Source: Marinobacter sp. LA51 (GTDB taxonomy: Bacteria; Pseudomonadota; Gammaproteobacteria; Pseudomonadales; Oleiphilaceae). From it: a stretch of DNA of 64,000 nt. Positions 1 to 10,207 of the stretch are shown here, piece by piece. The notes under the pieces are model-generated. The model saw only the letters and a program-made list of their open reading frames with translations. It had not been told where the DNA came from and did not search any database. How positions within the stretch are numbered: the first letter of the stretch is position 1; every line of letters starts with the position of its first letter. Position numbers and translations under genes: made by a program. The stretch spans positions 310,001-374,000 of the forward strand of contig NZ_AP028070.1 in NCBI RefSeq assembly GCF_030297175.1, read 5' to 3'.

Positions 1-1
1 C

Positions 2-1819
2 GCCGCGATTCATGGCACCGCCCTCGGTGGTGGCCTGGAAACGGCCCTGGGTTGTCATTACCGGATTGCCCTGAGCAGCGCCAAGGTTGGCCTGCCGGAA
101 GTGAAGCTGGGCCTGTTGCCCGGTGCCGGCGGAACCCAGCGCCTGCCGCGCCTGACCGGTGCCCGCAAGGCCCTGGAAATGATCACCACTGGTGAGTTTG
201 TCGGTGCCGGCGACGCCCTGAAATTGGGTATTGTTGATGCCGTTGATAAGGGTGACGACATCAGGGCCGCCGGCCTGGCCTTTGCCAACAGCATTGCCGA
301 TGAAGGCAAGCCGGTGCGCCGGGTTCGGGACCTGACCGACAAGATCGCCGCCGATCAGGGCAGTGAGGTATTTGATGAGTTCCGCGCCCAACTGGAGAAA
401 AAGGCCCGTGGCCTGTTCTCGCCGTTCAAGTGTGTGGATGCGGTGGAAGCCGCGGTCACCCTGCCATTCGATGAAGGCATGAAACGCGAGCGTGAACTGT
501 TCGTCCAGTGCATGGACTCGCCCCAGCGCGGCGGACTGATCCACGCCTTCTTCGCCGAGCGTGAAGTATCCAAGGTGAAAGGTCTGGCCAAAGACACCCC
601 GGTGCGCGACGTTAACAGTGTCGGCATCATCGGTGCCGGTACCATGGGCGGTGGCATTGCCATGAACTTCGCTAACGTTGGCATTCCCGTCACTATCGTG
701 GAAGTGAAGCAGGAAGCTCTGGACAAGGGCTTTGCGATCATCCGCAAGAACTACGAAAGCTCCGCGAAGAAAGGCCGTATCACCACCGAACAGGTGGAAG
801 AGCGCATGGCGCTGATCTCCGGCAGCCTCAGCTACGACGCCTTCAAGGACGTCGATCTGGTGATCGAGGCGGTGTTCGAGAACATGGCCATCAAGAAGGA
901 AATCTTCGCCCAGCTGGACGCCGTGTGTAAGCCCGGCGCTATCCTGGCATCAAACACTTCCACCCTGGATATCGACGAGATCGCCTCGGCCACGAAGCGC
1001 CCGGAAGATGTCGTCGGCATGCACTTCTTCAGCCCGGCCAACGTGATGAAGTTGTTGGAGAACGTGCGTGGCAGCAAGACCTCGGATGAGGTTAAAGCCA
1101 CGGTGATGGCGGTGGCCAAGAAGATTAAGAAAGTGGGTGTGCTGGTTGGCAACTGCTACGGCTTTGTTGGCAACCGCATGCTGCACAAGCGCGGTGCCGA
1201 AGCCATGGCGTTGGTTAACGAGGGTGCAACACCGCAGCAGGTGGACAAGGTGCTGACTGACCTGGGCTACCCCATGGGCCAGTTTGCCATGTCCGATCTG
1301 GCTGGCATCGACGTGGGATATCGGATCCGCCAGGAGCGCCGCAACTCCGGTGAGGATGTGCCCCTGAGCTGGATGGACAAACTCGCCGAACAGGACCGCC
1401 TTGGCCAGAAGACCATGGCCGGCGTTTATCGCTACGAGGAAGGCAGTCGCAAGCCGATCCCTGATCCGGCTGTCGACGCCATTATTGCCAACTTCCGCAA
1501 GGAACAGGGCATTACTCCGCGCGACATCACCGATCAGGAAATTCTCGAGCGCTGCATGTTCGTGATGATCAACGAAGGCGCCAAGATTCTGGAAGAGGGC
1601 GTCGCCGATCGGGCTCTGGACATCGATGTGGTGTGGATCTTCGGTTACGGCTTCCCGGCGTACCGGGGTGGCCCCATGTTCTGGGCCGACCAGCTGGGCC
1701 TGGATACCATCCTGAATGCCGTGGAAAAGTACCACGACGACATCGGTGGTGATCAGTGGAAGCCTTCGGCTCTGCTCAAGCGTCTGGTGGCGGAAGGCAA
1801 ATCCTTCGCTGATCTCTGA
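2..1819 (+). CDS. FadB/FadJ-like enoyl-CoA hydratase / 3-hydroxyacyl-CoA dehydrogenase fusion (5' partial)
   Basis: Bifunctional beta-oxidation enzyme that hydrates trans-2-enoyl-CoA and oxidises the 3-hydroxyacyl-CoA with NAD. The reading frame is open from base 2, so the start lies outside the window; about 605 codons are visible of a family usually near 700. Visible residues 1-45 are the end of a crotonase core, with the GGGLE and [16 protein letters not shown] motifs carrying the two catalytic glutamates. A Rossmann NAD-binding motif GxGxxG begins near visible residue 208, the HFFSP motif with catalytic His is near 341, and the C-terminal dehydrogenase domain repeats follow. The thiolase gene starts 20 bases downstream, so the two probably form the two-subunit style of trifunctional system. 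I cannot tell FadB from FadJ or from a dedicated acyl-CoA pathway enzyme. Confidence 0.9.
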   Translation, partial: AAIHGTALGGGLETALGCHYRIALSSAKVGLPEVKLGLLPGAGGTQRLPRLTGARKALEMITTGEFVGAGDALKLGIVDAVDKGDDIRAAGLAFANSIADEGKPVRRVRDLTDKIAADQGSEVFDEFRAQLEKKARGLFSPFKCVDAVEAAVTLPFDEGMKRERELFVQCMDSPQRGGLIHAFFAEREVSKVKGLAKDTPVRDVNSVGIIGAGTMGGGIAMNFANVGIPVTIVEVKQEALDKGFAIIRKNYESSAKKGRITTEQVEERMALISGSLSYDAFKDVDLVIEAVFENMAIKKEIFAQLDAVCKPGAILASNTSTLDIDEIASATKRPEDVVGMHFFSPANVMKLLENVRGSKTSDEVKATVMAVAKKIKKVGVLVGNCYGFVGNRMLHKRGAEAMALVNEGATPQQVDKVLTDLGYPMGQFAMSDLAGIDVGYRIRQERRNSGEDVPLSWMDKLAEQDRLGQKTMAGVYRYEEGSRKPIPDPAVDAIIANFRKEQGITPRDITDQEILERCMFVMINEGAKILEEGVADRALDIDVVWIFGYGFPAYRGGPMFWADQLGLDTILNAVEKYHDDIGGDQWKPSALLKRLVAEGKSFADL

Positions 1820-1839
1820 ACGAACTGAGGCTATCTGAA

Positions 1840-3024
1840 ATGTCTGAAGCAGTTATTGTTTCCACCGCGCGCACCGGCCTGGGCAAGTCCTACCGGGGCG
1901 CCCTGAATAACACCCACAGTGTCGACCTGGCCGGACATGTGATTCAGCACGCGGTTGCGCGTGCCGGGATTGACCCGGATATCGTTGAGGACGTGATCCT
2001 TGGTGCCACCTTCCACGAGGGCGCCCAGGGCAAGAACATCGCTCGCCTGGCCGCCCTGCGGGCCGGATTGCCGGCGACGACGGCAGGTCTGTCGATCAAC
2101 CGGTTCTGCAGTTCCGGGCTCCAGTCCATCGCCATCGCTGCCCAGCGTGTTGTGTCGGAGAAAGTGCCGGCCATGGTCGCCGGTGGCGTGGAATCCATCT
2201 CGCTGGTGCAGAACGACAAGCTGAACAGCTTCCATGCCCGCAACGAGTGGCTGATGAAGCACAAGCCTGAGCTGTACATGGCGATGATCGAAACGGCGGA
2301 TATCGTGGCGCAGCGCTATCAGGTCAGCCGCGCGTCCCAGGACGAATACGCCCTGATCTCCCAGCAGCGTACAGCCGCAGCCCAGGAAGCGGGCCGGTTT
2401 GACGATGAGATTGTGCCATTCGACGCCACCATGCTGGTGAAGAACAAGGAAACCGGCGAGGTCAGTGAACGCGACGTCACCTTGAATCGGGACGAGTGCA
2501 ACCGCCCGAATACGACACTTGAAGGCCTGCAGGGCCTGGACCCGGTTCGGGGCGAGGATCAGTTTGTCACCGCCGGCAACGCCAGCCAGCTGTCTGACGG
2601 TGCGTCCGTATGTACGGTGATGAACAGCACCTATGCCGAGAAGAATAACATCGAGCCCATGGGCATCTTCCGCGGTTTCGCCGTGGCCGGTTGCGAGCCG
2701 GACGAAATGGGCATCGGACCGGTGTTTGCGATTCCGCGTTTGTTGGCGCGTAATGGTCTGACCATGGACGACATCGATCTGTGGGAGCTGAACGAGGCGT
2801 TTGCGTCCCAGGTGGTGTACTGCCGGGATCGTCTTGGCATTCCCATGGAAAAGCTCAACGTGAACGGCGGCTCCATTGCAGTAGGTCATCCCTATGGGGT
2901 GACCGGCTCCCGGTTGACCGGTCATGCCCTGATTGAAGGCAAGCGCCGTGGTGCCAAGTATGTGGTGGTTACCATGTGCGTTGGCGGAGGCCAGGGTGCA
3001 GCCGGACTGTTCGAAGTGGTGTAA
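1840..3024 (+). CDS. acetyl-CoA acyltransferase (thiolase, FadA/FadI-like)
   Basis: Thiolase of 394 residues that cleaves 3-ketoacyl-CoA with CoA to release acetyl-CoA. The nucleophilic Cys90 sits in NRFCSSG, His350 in [11 protein letters not shown] and Cys380 in the CVGGGQG motif, the complete catalytic set. The ATG is preceded by a GAGG-type ribosome binding site. It follows the hydratase/dehydrogenase by 20 bases and is 39 bases before the aldehyde dehydrogenase, suggesting one transcript. A second thiolase in the window (56152-57354) belongs to the beta-ketoadipate pathway, so this one is more likely for fatty or branched acyl-CoA. Confidence 0.92.
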   Translation: MSEAVIVSTARTGLGKSYRGALNNTHSVDLAGHVIQHAVARAGIDPDIVEDVILGATFHEGAQGKNIARLAALRAGLPATTAGLSINRFCSSGLQSIAIAAQRVVSEKVPAMVAGGVESISLVQNDKLNSFHARNEWLMKHKPELYMAMIETADIVAQRYQVSRASQDEYALISQQRTAAAQEAGRFDDEIVPFDATMLVKNKETGEVSERDVTLNRDECNRPNTTLEGLQGLDPVRGEDQFVTAGNASQLSDGASVCTVMNSTYAEKNNIEPMGIFRGFAVAGCEPDEMGIGPVFAIPRLLARNGLTMDDIDLWELNEAFASQVVYCRDRLGIPMEKLNVNGGSIAVGHPYGVTGSRLTGHALIEGKRRGAKYVVVTMCVGGGQGAAGLFEVV

Positions 3025-3063
3025 ATGCATTCTCATTGTGACGGGTAAATCAGGAGCAAAGGC

Positions 3064-4479
3064 ATGAACGATCTGAGCAGGAATTACATCAACGGACAGT
3101 GGGTTGATTGGCGTGGTGACACCCTGGATGTCCACGAGGCCGCCACCGGCGAGGTGCTTGCCAAGGTGCCATCGTCCAACCGTGTGGTTATGGAACAGGC
3201 CATCGCCGCCGCCCATGACGCCTTCGAGACCTGGTCAGAGAGCACGCTTGAGCAGCGCCTGAAAGTACTGGAACAACTGCACGAGGGCCTGACAGCCCGC
3301 AGTGACGAGATCGCCGAAACCATTTGTCGGGAAGTGGGCATGCCGATCAAGCTGGCCACCGGCATACAGGCCGGGCTGCCCGCCACCATCACCAAGAGCT
3401 ACCTGAAACTGCTGCCGGACTTTGCCTTTACCGAGCAGGTGAAGAACTCGGAAGTGCAGTATGCGCCGGTGGGCGTGGTGGGCTGTATTACGCCGTGGAA
3501 CTACCCGTTGCACCAGGTCATCCTGAAAATCGTTCCGGCCATCGCCGCCGGTTGCACCGTGGTGCTGAAACCGTCCGAAATTGCTCCCCAGAGCGCCTAC
3601 ATTCTGGCGGAGATTCTCGATGGCACCGATCTGCCCAAAGGTGTGTTCAACCTGGTGTGTGGTCTTGGCGAAACGGTCGGCGACACTCTGATCAATCACC
3701 GGGACGTGCGCATGGTGTCGTTCACCGGCTCAACCCGCACCGGTAGCCTGATTGCCCACGCAGCCGCTGAAGATTTCAAACGCTTTGCCCTGGAAATGGG
3801 CGGCAAGTCTGCCTCGGTGGTGTTGCCGGACGCCGATTTGGCAGCCGCGGTGAAAGGCACGGTAAACAACTGCCTGCTCAACTCCGGGCAAACCTGCACC
3901 GCGTTAACCCGCCTGCTGGTGCCGGCGGATCGGCACGACGAAGCCTGTGAATTGGCGGCCGCCGCGGTAGCCAAAATGACTCCGGGTAATCCGCTGGAAG
4001 AAACCACCCGCCTGGGGCCGCTGGCCTCGGCGCAACAGCGCGACAAGGTGATGGATTTCATCAAACTGGGTATCGAAGAAGGCGCCACCCTCGTGGCCGG
4101 CGGTCCAGACGCGCCGCAAGGCTGCGATCAGGGCTATTTTGTGCAGGCCACGGTGTTCGGCAACGTCAAACCGGACAGCCGCCTTGCCCAGGAAGAAATC
4201 TTCGGCCCGGTACTGAGCATCATTCCCTACACCGATGAAGCCGACGCCATCCAAATTGCCAACGGCACCGCCTACGGTCTGTCCGGTGCAGTCTGGTCGG
4301 CCGACCAGGACAACGCCAAGCGGGTTGCGAGCAAACTGCGCACCGGCCAGGTCTTCGTTAACGGTGGCGCGTTCAACCCTCAGGCACCGTTCGGCGGCTT
4401 CGGCCACTCAGGCCTCGGCCGTGAATTCGGCAAATGGGGCCTGGAAGAATTCCTGGAAGTGCGATCACTCCAGATGTAA
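3064..4479 (+). CDS. NAD(P)-dependent aldehyde dehydrogenase
   Basis: ALDH superfamily enzyme of 471 residues, oxidising an aldehyde to its acid. The family motifs are intact: the CITPWNYP strand, FTGSTRTG cofactor loop, the general base Glu244 in LEMGGKSA, and nucleophile Cys278 in NSGQTC. The EEIFGPV and FGGFGHSG signatures are near the C-terminus. Position behind the acyl-CoA genes suggests it feeds fatty aldehydes or another aldehyde into the same route, but the substrate cannot be read from sequence. It ends 41 bases before the convergent TetR gene. Confidence 0.9.
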   Translation: MNDLSRNYINGQWVDWRGDTLDVHEAATGEVLAKVPSSNRVVMEQAIAAAHDAFETWSESTLEQRLKVLEQLHEGLTARSDEIAETICREVGMPIKLATGIQAGLPATITKSYLKLLPDFAFTEQVKNSEVQYAPVGVVGCITPWNYPLHQVILKIVPAIAAGCTVVLKPSEIAPQSAYILAEILDGTDLPKGVFNLVCGLGETVGDTLINHRDVRMVSFTGSTRTGSLIAHAAAEDFKRFALEMGGKSASVVLPDADLAAAVKGTVNNCLLNSGQTCTALTRLLVPADRHDEACELAAAAVAKMTPGNPLEETTRLGPLASAQQRDKVMDFIKLGIEEGATLVAGGPDAPQGCDQGYFVQATVFGNVKPDSRLAQEEIFGPVLSIIPYTDEADAIQIANGTAYGLSGAVWSADQDNAKRVASKLRTGQVFVNGGAFNPQAPFGGFGHSGLGREFGKWGLEEFLEVRSLQM

Positions 4480-4520
4480 CACCCGAAGTCGGCTCGGGGG
4501 CCAGACTCCGGACCCGGAAC

Positions 4521-5102
4521 TCAGGCCTTGCCACCCAGCAAAATCCGAACGGCGGTACATGCGTCTTCCAGCTCTTCATCCCGGGGCTCTCGACCCCCAA
4601 GGATGTCGCTGTACAGGCAGGACTCGGCCAGCCGGATCATGAAGTAAGACAAGCTTTCGATATTCATCGGTGGCGTGATCTGGCCCCGAGCCACCTGGTC
4701 TTTCAATAGCCGGGTGTTGGCCTCGACGGTACGGCTGCGCAAGGTGGACTGGGACGAGGTCAGAATTTTCAGCGCGTACTCCGGATCCTGGTGGATGAAC
4801 TGCCGCAGGGGCCCGAAGTGCAGCACGGTGGAGTTGATGTGCCGATAGACACCCACCACATAGTCGATCCCGGTGCCGGGGGTGGCCCTGAGTGCCTCCT
4901 GGCGCAGGGGGTCGTACAGCGACCAGAGGACGTCACCGATTAGCAGGTCCTTGTTGCCCACCCAGCGAAACAGGGTGGCCCGGCCAATGCTGAGCTCGTC
5001 CGACAGGGCGGCAAGGTGGATGCGTTCGCCCTTGAGCCACATGCGTCGGGCCCGCTTCAGAGCGTCCGCCGGTGTTGCTCGGGTTGGTGTTTGCTCGGTC
5101 AC
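4521..5102 (-). CDS. TetR family regulator (QsdR-like)
   Basis: Regulator of 193 residues with an N-terminal helix-turn-helix (residues about 28-55, containing LSDELSIGRATLFRWVGNKD) and an alpha-helical ligand domain. The sequence style resembles the QsdR subgroup, which is a judgement from memory. The start is a GTG at 5100-5102, chosen because a GAGG Shine-Dalgarno lies 5 bases upstream. It is divergent from the flavoprotein gene at 5158, separated by 55 bases, and convergent with the aldehyde dehydrogenase, so either side could be its target. No clear palindrome was seen in the short divergent space. Confidence 0.85.
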   Translation of the reverse strand: MTEQTPTRATPADALKRARRMWLKGERIHLAALSDELSIGRATLFRWVGNKDLLIGDVLWSLYDPLRQEALRATPGTGIDYVVGVYRHINSTVLHFGPLRQFIHQDPEYALKILTSSQSTLRSRTVEANTRLLKDQVARGQITPPMNIESLSYFMIRLAESCLYSDILGGREPRDEELEDACTAVRILLGGKA

Positions 5103-5157
5103 TGAAACCTCATGTGGTGATTTGCAGCCATTCTAAACACAAAAAAGGAAAGCCGCT

Positions 5158-6135
5158 ATGAAGACCAGAATCACTGAAATGTTCGGCACGCGCTACCCGA
5201 TTATCCAGGGTGGCATGCACCATGTGGGCTATGCCGAACTGGCCTCGGCTGTCTCCAATGCCGGAGGTCTGGGAATCATTACCGGCCTGACCCAGCCGAC
5301 GCCTGAGGATCTGGCCCGGGAAATCGCTCGCTGCCACGAAATGACCGACCAGCCCTTTGGCGTCAACCTGACTTTCCTGCCGTCGTTCAATACTCCGCCG
5401 TATCCGGAGTACATTGACGCCATCATCGCAGGTGGCGTCAAGGCGGTGGAAACCGCCGGCCGTAGCCCGGAACAGTACATGCCCCAGCTCAAAGCGGCAG
5501 GCATCAAGGTTATCCACAAGTGCACTTCGGTGCGCCATGCCCTGAAGGCCGAACGTATTGGTTGTGATGCCGTCAGTGTTGATGGCTTCGAGTGCGGCGG
5601 CCATCCGGGGGAGGATGACATTCCCAATTTCATCCTGCTGCCCCGGGCGGCCGAGGAACTGACCATCCCCTTTGTGGCGTCTGGTGGCATGGCCGACGGT
5701 CGCAGCCTGGTTGCGGCCATGGCGTTGGGCGCCGAAGGCATGAACATGGGCACCCGCTTTCTGGCGACCAAGGATGCCCCGATTCACGACAACGTCAAAC
5801 AGGCCATCGTCGAAGCCGATGAACTTCAGACCAAGTTGATCATGCGCAACCTGCGCAACACCGAGCGGGTGATGAAGAACGCCGCGGTTGACGAAATCAT
5901 CCGGATTGAAAAGGAAAAAGGTGAGGCCGAAACCATCGACGACATCCGCCACCTGGTCACCGGTGTGAAAGGCCGGCTGGTGCTGCAGGAAGGCAAGATG
6001 GACGAGGCAGCCTGGAGTTGCGGCATGGTGGCCGGCCTGATTCACGACATTCCCAGCTGTGAAGAGCTGATCAGCCGGATCATGGCTGACGCCGAGGAAA
6101 TTGTTCGTAAGCGTCTGACGGGCTTCCTGGCCTAA
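5158..6135 (+). CDS. nitronate monooxygenase-like FMN protein
   Basis: TIM-barrel flavoprotein of 325 residues in the 2-nitropropane dioxygenase/nitronate monooxygenase family, which also includes FabK-like enoyl reductases. N-terminal PIIQGGMHHVG, the ECGGHPGE loop with the candidate catalytic His, SGGMADGRSL and the MGTRFLATKDAP phosphate-binding region are all visible. It would use FMN and oxygen to oxidise nitronates such as propionate-3-nitronate; other acyl-CoA related activities are possible in this family. An AAGGA site lies 8 bases before the ATG. The divergent TetR gene suggests local control. Confidence 0.82.
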   Translation: MKTRITEMFGTRYPIIQGGMHHVGYAELASAVSNAGGLGIITGLTQPTPEDLAREIARCHEMTDQPFGVNLTFLPSFNTPPYPEYIDAIIAGGVKAVETAGRSPEQYMPQLKAAGIKVIHKCTSVRHALKAERIGCDAVSVDGFECGGHPGEDDIPNFILLPRAAEELTIPFVASGGMADGRSLVAAMALGAEGMNMGTRFLATKDAPIHDNVKQAIVEADELQTKLIMRNLRNTERVMKNAAVDEIIRIEKEKGEAETIDDIRHLVTGVKGRLVLQEGKMDEAAWSCGMVAGLIHDIPSCEELISRIMADAEEIVRKRLTGFLA

Positions 6136-6170
6136 CGCTGGGCAAGAGCCAGCCCCTTTCTAAACTCCAT

Positions 6171-6198
6171 CACGCCCGCTGTATCCCTCACGGGCGTG
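6171..6198 (+). terminator. probable intrinsic terminator after the flavoprotein gene
   Basis: Eight-base complementary arms (CACGCCCG and CGGGCGTG) around a 12-base loop, followed by AAGGTTTT. It lies 36 bases after the stop codon of the nitronate monooxygenase-like gene. The T-run is short, so termination strength is uncertain. Confidence 0.5.
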
Positions 6199-6330
6199 AA
6201 GGTTTTGTGATAGTTCCGCTATACACTCTTTAAGCGTTTGTGATCCTGCCGTGAGCGGCACCTGCCATTCTCCCAGTCGTGCCAGCACGCCGTGCCGGCG
6301 CCGACTGACGAATCACAAGGAGAGATCACA

Positions 6331-6633
6331 ATGAGAAATCTGACCCGAATGCTTGCCGTAACCAGCCTGAGTTTGTTTGCGCTGTTTGCTGTCGCTGGCG
6401 ACGAAATGAAGCACGACGATGGCATGATGAGCGATGACGCCATGGAGCAGGGTATGTCTGAGCAGGGCATGTCTGAGAAGGGCATGGAAAAGGATGACAT
6501 GGCTGATGACATGGGGCACGGTATGAAAGATGACGCCATGGATGCCAAGGGCATGGACGACACCATGGACAAGGACATGGACGATATGTCGATGGAAGAA
6601 GAATCCATGGGCGACAAAGACACCATGGAGTAA
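6331..6633 (+). CDS. exported MXKDX-type pentapeptide repeat protein
   Basis: Small protein of 100 residues. Residues 1-22 form a signal peptide (positively charged start, LAVTSLSLFALFAVAG core). The mature part is almost entirely short Met/Asp/Glu/Lys/Gly units, such as MSEQG, MSEKG, MEKDD, MKDDA and MDAKG, resembling the pentapeptide MXKDX repeat family of unknown function. It has no Cys and only three His residues outside the signal. The ATG at 6331 is preferred to an upstream in-frame ATG because AAGGAG is 9 bases before it. It is 35 bases ahead of a two-component system, and the Met-rich acidic repeats suggest a periplasmic metal or oxidant role, but this is inference. Confidence 0.75.
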   Translation: MRNLTRMLAVTSLSLFALFAVAGDEMKHDDGMMSDDAMEQGMSEQGMSEKGMEKDDMADDMGHGMKDDAMDAKGMDDTMDKDMDDMSMEEESMGDKDTME

Positions 6634-6668
6634 CTATTTTCCGAGGACGGAATCAGAGCCAGGGAACC

Positions 6669-7370
6669 ATGACACGAACCGTACTGATCATTGAGGACAA
6701 CCCCGGAATCGGCGAGCTGGTGCGAATGCAGGTCACCGACCTGGGCATGGACGCCATTCTTGTCGATCGCGGTGACGATGGCCTCGAACGCTTCAATCAG
6801 GGCGGAATTGATCTGGTTATCCTGGATCTGATGCTACCGGGCCTGGACGGGCTTGGGGTCTGCCGGGGTATTCGCTCCGGTGCGGGCTATGTGCCGGTGC
6901 TGATGCTGACCGCCAAGAGTAGCGAACTGGACCGGGTGCTCGGGCTGGAAATGGGCGCCGATGATTACTTGACCAAACCCTTCAGCGTGGCCGAACTGGC
7001 GGCGCGGATCAAAGCCCTGTTTCGCCGGATTGACGCCCTGTCGGCCAAGCCAGACCCCGCGCCGGAAACGGAGCAGGTGTTAATAGATGGTTTGCGGGTG
7101 GACCCGGTCCGGCGCCGGGTTTTTGTGGATGACCGGGAAGTGGATCTGACCGCCCGGGAATTCGATCTGCTTTGGCACTTTGCCTGCCATCGTGGCCGGG
7201 TGTTCAGCCGGGCCCAGCTGCTTGATGCGGTCTGGGGATATAACCACGAAGGCTATGAACACACCGTTAATACTCACATCAACCGGCTTCGTAACAAGAT
7301 CGAGACCGACCCGGCCGCGCCCCGGTACGTTCAGACGGTCTGGGGCGTCGGTTATCGGTTTATGGACTGA
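6669..7370 (+). CDS. OmpR family response regulator
   Basis: Response regulator of 233 residues. The receiver domain (1-120) has acidic pocket Glu9-Asp10, phosphoacceptor Asp53 in LVILDLMLPG, Thr81 and Lys103 in DDYLTKPF. The C-terminal winged helix (about 135-232) contains the LTAREFDLLWHF and TVNTHINRLRNKIE signatures. The sensor kinase starts 3 bases after its stop, so they are translationally coupled. The flanking MXKDX protein and exported MsrAB suggest an envelope or oxidant stress regulon; I did not find a convincing repeated binding site to confirm this. Confidence 0.93.
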   Translation: MTRTVLIIEDNPGIGELVRMQVTDLGMDAILVDRGDDGLERFNQGGIDLVILDLMLPGLDGLGVCRGIRSGAGYVPVLMLTAKSSELDRVLGLEMGADDYLTKPFSVAELAARIKALFRRIDALSAKPDPAPETEQVLIDGLRVDPVRRRVFVDDREVDLTAREFDLLWHFACHRGRVFSRAQLLDAVWGYNHEGYEHTVNTHINRLRNKIETDPAAPRYVQTVWGVGYRFMD

Positions 7371-7373
7371 TCC

Positions 7374-8879
7374 ATGGCGCCATCGCTATTCCGTACCCTC
7401 TACGCCCGACTGGCTCTGGGCCTGTTCCTGCTGCTGGTGATAGTTGGTGGCCTGTTCACCATGCTCAGCCTCTACTCTGTGCGGGAATACACCGGAGCCG
7501 TCTATCAGGAGCTAAATCGCGATCTGGCCAGTAGCCTGGTGACCGACCGCAACCTGGTGACCGATGGCGAGCTTAACCGGGCGGCGCTCAAGGAGTTGTT
7601 CGGGCTGTATATGACAATCAACCCGAGCATCGAGATTTACCTGCTGGACCGACAGGGCCGCATCCTGTCCTATTCCGCGGATCCCGACAAAATCAAGCGT
7701 AACCGGGTCTCACTGGCCCCGATTCAAACCCTGTTGGCGGACCCGGGCGCTTACCCCCTGCCGGGGGATGATCCACGCAGCCATGACCGGCGCAAAGTAT
7801 TCTCCGTGACTCCGGTGCCTACCAACGCCAACCCCACTGGGTATCTCTATGTGGTGCTGCGCGGTGAGGAGTATGACGCCGCTGAAAGCATGGTCCACAG
7901 CGAACGGCTGCTGCAAATGGGCGCCGGTGCATTGGCAGTGAGCCTGTTTGTGGGCCTGCTGGCGGGCCTGGTGTTTTTCCGTCTGCTGACCCGGCGACTG
8001 TCGCGGCTGACCGAGAGGGTGGAGCGTTTTGAAGCCGGCGATGGCGAGGCAGCCCTTGATGCCGTCCCCGATGCCAACCCTGATGCCAACCCTGACGCCG
8101 AGCGCGTCCCGGAGCGGGGCGATGATATCGATTACCTGGCCGCGCAGTTTGAACAGATGGCTCGGCGCATTGCCAGCCAGCTTGATCTGCTCAAGGACAA
8201 GGACCATCAGCGCCGGCAATTGGTGGCGCAGGTGTCACACGATCTGCGTACGCCCTTGGCCTCTATCCAGGGATATCTCGAAGCCCTGCAGATGAAGCAG
8301 GACGACCTCAGCCCGGTTGAGCGCGGACGATTTCTGAAAGTCGCGCTCGCGGAGACCCATCGCCTGGGCCGGCTGGTGGATGAGTTGTTTGAGTTGGCGG
8401 CGCTGGAGGCCCGGGAAAAACAGCCGGTGCCGGAGCCTTTCCTGATCGCTGAGCTGGTCCACGATGTGGTGCAGAAACACCAGCCTGAAGCTGAGCGCGC
8501 CGGAGTGGGCATGGTTATCGCTGCTGCCGATGCGGTGATGGTGCGGGCGGACATTGCCATGACCGAGCGAATTCTCGATAACCTGATCAGTAATGCCGTC
8601 AGCCATTCCCCTGCCGACAGCCAGGTGACCCTGGCGGTGCAGGGTGCCGATGGCGGCGCTCGTGTCACCGTGGCGGACGCCGGCCCGGGCATCAACGAAG
8701 ATGACCTGGCCCAATTGTTCGAGCCCTTCTACCAGGCCGCCAATGCCGCCCGCACGGGCCACGCCGGCCTGGGTCTGGCCATTGCCCAGCGCATGGCGCA
8801 ACTGCAAAAAGGTCAGCTATCGGTGCAGAATGGCACGTCTGCCGGTGCCGAGTTTCAGGTCTGGCTGCCCGGAAAATAA
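7374..8879 (+). CDS. sensor histidine kinase (HAMP, HisKA, HATPase)
   Basis: Membrane kinase of 501 residues. TM1 is at about 12-36, then a periplasmic sensor loop of about 140 residues, TM2 at about 180-202 and a HAMP domain. The HAMP linker carries an odd Asp/Pro/Asn/Ala repeat (DANP units) near residues 228-242. The phosphoacceptor is His289 in SHDLRTP. The ATPase domain has the N box (ILDNLISNAVSHS), DAGPGI, FEPFYQA and GLGLAI motifs. It partners the response regulator immediately upstream. The periplasmic sensor sequence has no recognised ligand domain. Confidence 0.92.
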   Translation: MAPSLFRTLYARLALGLFLLLVIVGGLFTMLSLYSVREYTGAVYQELNRDLASSLVTDRNLVTDGELNRAALKELFGLYMTINPSIEIYLLDRQGRILSYSADPDKIKRNRVSLAPIQTLLADPGAYPLPGDDPRSHDRRKVFSVTPVPTNANPTGYLYVVLRGEEYDAAESMVHSERLLQMGAGALAVSLFVGLLAGLVFFRLLTRRLSRLTERVERFEAGDGEAALDAVPDANPDANPDAERVPERGDDIDYLAAQFEQMARRIASQLDLLKDKDHQRRQLVAQVSHDLRTPLASIQGYLEALQMKQDDLSPVERGRFLKVALAETHRLGRLVDELFELAALEAREKQPVPEPFLIAELVHDVVQKHQPEAERAGVGMVIAAADAVMVRADIAMTERILDNLISNAVSHSPADSQVTLAVQGADGGARVTVADAGPGINEDDLAQLFEPFYQAANAARTGHAGLGLAIAQRMAQLQKGQLSVQNGTSAGAEFQVWLPGK

Positions 8880-8974
8880 ACCTGTGTCGTTATAGATTCG
8901 TAAGAAACATCAGAAGGTTTTGTGAAGGCAGCACGTTAGGCTGGAGTCAGTAAACCAGTCACAGGAGATAAAGT

Positions 8975-10171
8975 ATGAAAGGCAAATTCATAGGCATGGC
9001 CACTGCGCTGTTAGTGGGCGCCGCAGGTACGCTTGCGCTGTCCCTGACCCTAACCCATGCCAGTGCCGAGACGCGGGCCGAAAAAGACACCGAGTTCGCC
9101 CCCAATAACCCGGATCTGGCGGTTGCCACCTTTGCGGGTGGCTGTTTCTGGTGCGTGGAATCCGGTTACGAGAAAATTCCTGGCGTAGTTGAGGCGGTCT
9201 CCGGTTACGCCGGTGGTGAAGAGCCCAACCCCAGCTACAAGCAGGTAGCGTCCGGACAGACTGGCCATACCGAAGCCGTGCAGGTCTACTACGACCCGGA
9301 TCAGATTACCTACGAAGGCCTGCTGGCAGGGCTTTGGCGGATGATGGACCCGACCGATGCCAATGGCCAGTTTGTCGACCGGGGCCAGCAGTATCGTCCC
9401 GCCATCTTCTACCATGACGCGAAAGAGAAGCGCCTGGCGGAAGCGGCCAAGGCTGAGCTGCAGGCCTCTGGAGTCTACGACAAGCCGGTGGTGATCGAGA
9501 TTGTGCCATTCACCGAGTTCTACACCGCTGAGGAGTACCACCAGGACTATTACAAGAAGAATCCGGTGAGGTACAACTTCTACACCTTCAATTCCGGGCG
9601 CTATCAGTTCATCGAGAAGGTTTATGGCGAGAACTATGAGCTGGATTTCTCCCAGTATCAGCCTGGCGGGATGACCAAGGCCTCTAACTCCGGGGCTGGC
9701 GCCGGTTTTGATGCCCAGCGCTTCGTGAAGCCGGACCGCGAGGTTTTGAAGCAGCGGCTGAGCGACATGGAGTTCGAGATCACCCAGGAAGATGGCACCG
9801 AACCTGCGTTCAATAACCGCTACTGGGATAACAAGAAACCTGGTCTGTACGTGGACGTGGTATCGGGAGAGCCGTTGTTCTCATCCCGGGACAAGTACAA
9901 GTCCGGGACTGGCTGGCCCAGCTTTACCAAGCCCATCGAGTCCGGTGTTGTGGTGGAGCGTGAAGATAAATCGTTCTTCATGACCCGGATCGAGATTCGC
10001 AGCCGCCACGCCGATTCGCACCTGGGTCACGTATTCAACGATGGCCCGGCGCCGACCGGTCTGCGCTACTGCATGAACTCTGCAGCGATGGAATTCATCC
10101 CACTGGAAGACATGGAAGCGCGGGGCTACGCCGAGTACATCGATGACGTCACCGGTGGCCAGCGCAGCTAA
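8975..10171 (+). CDS. msrAB: exported peptide methionine sulfoxide reductase MsrA-MsrB fusion
   Basis: Repairs oxidised methionine in envelope proteins: MsrA acts on the S and MsrB on the R sulfoxide. Residues 1-32 form a signal peptide. The MsrA domain (about 48-200) has GCFWC with catalytic Cys57 and a second Cys at 60. The MsrB domain (about 250-390) has [16 protein letters not shown] and RYCMNS with catalytic Cys366. The MsrB zinc CxxC pairs are absent, as in the Neisseria PilB type, and no resolving Cys exists: Cys366 is the only cysteine in that domain. No thioredoxin domain is fused, so an outside reductant is needed. The ATG has AGGAG 8-9 bases upstream. The two-component genes end 95 bases before it. 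Confidence 0.93.
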   Translation: MKGKFIGMATALLVGAAGTLALSLTLTHASAETRAEKDTEFAPNNPDLAVATFAGGCFWCVESGYEKIPGVVEAVSGYAGGEEPNPSYKQVASGQTGHTEAVQVYYDPDQITYEGLLAGLWRMMDPTDANGQFVDRGQQYRPAIFYHDAKEKRLAEAAKAELQASGVYDKPVVIEIVPFTEFYTAEEYHQDYYKKNPVRYNFYTFNSGRYQFIEKVYGENYELDFSQYQPGGMTKASNSGAGAGFDAQRFVKPDREVLKQRLSDMEFEITQEDGTEPAFNNRYWDNKKPGLYVDVVSGEPLFSSRDKYKSGTGWPSFTKPIESGVVVEREDKSFFMTRIEIRSRHADSHLGHVFNDGPAPTGLRYCMNSAAMEFIPLEDMEARGYAEYIDDVTGGQRS

Positions 10172-10207
10172 TGCTCTCCAACTAACTACCGCAGTCCAAT
10201 CCCACCG

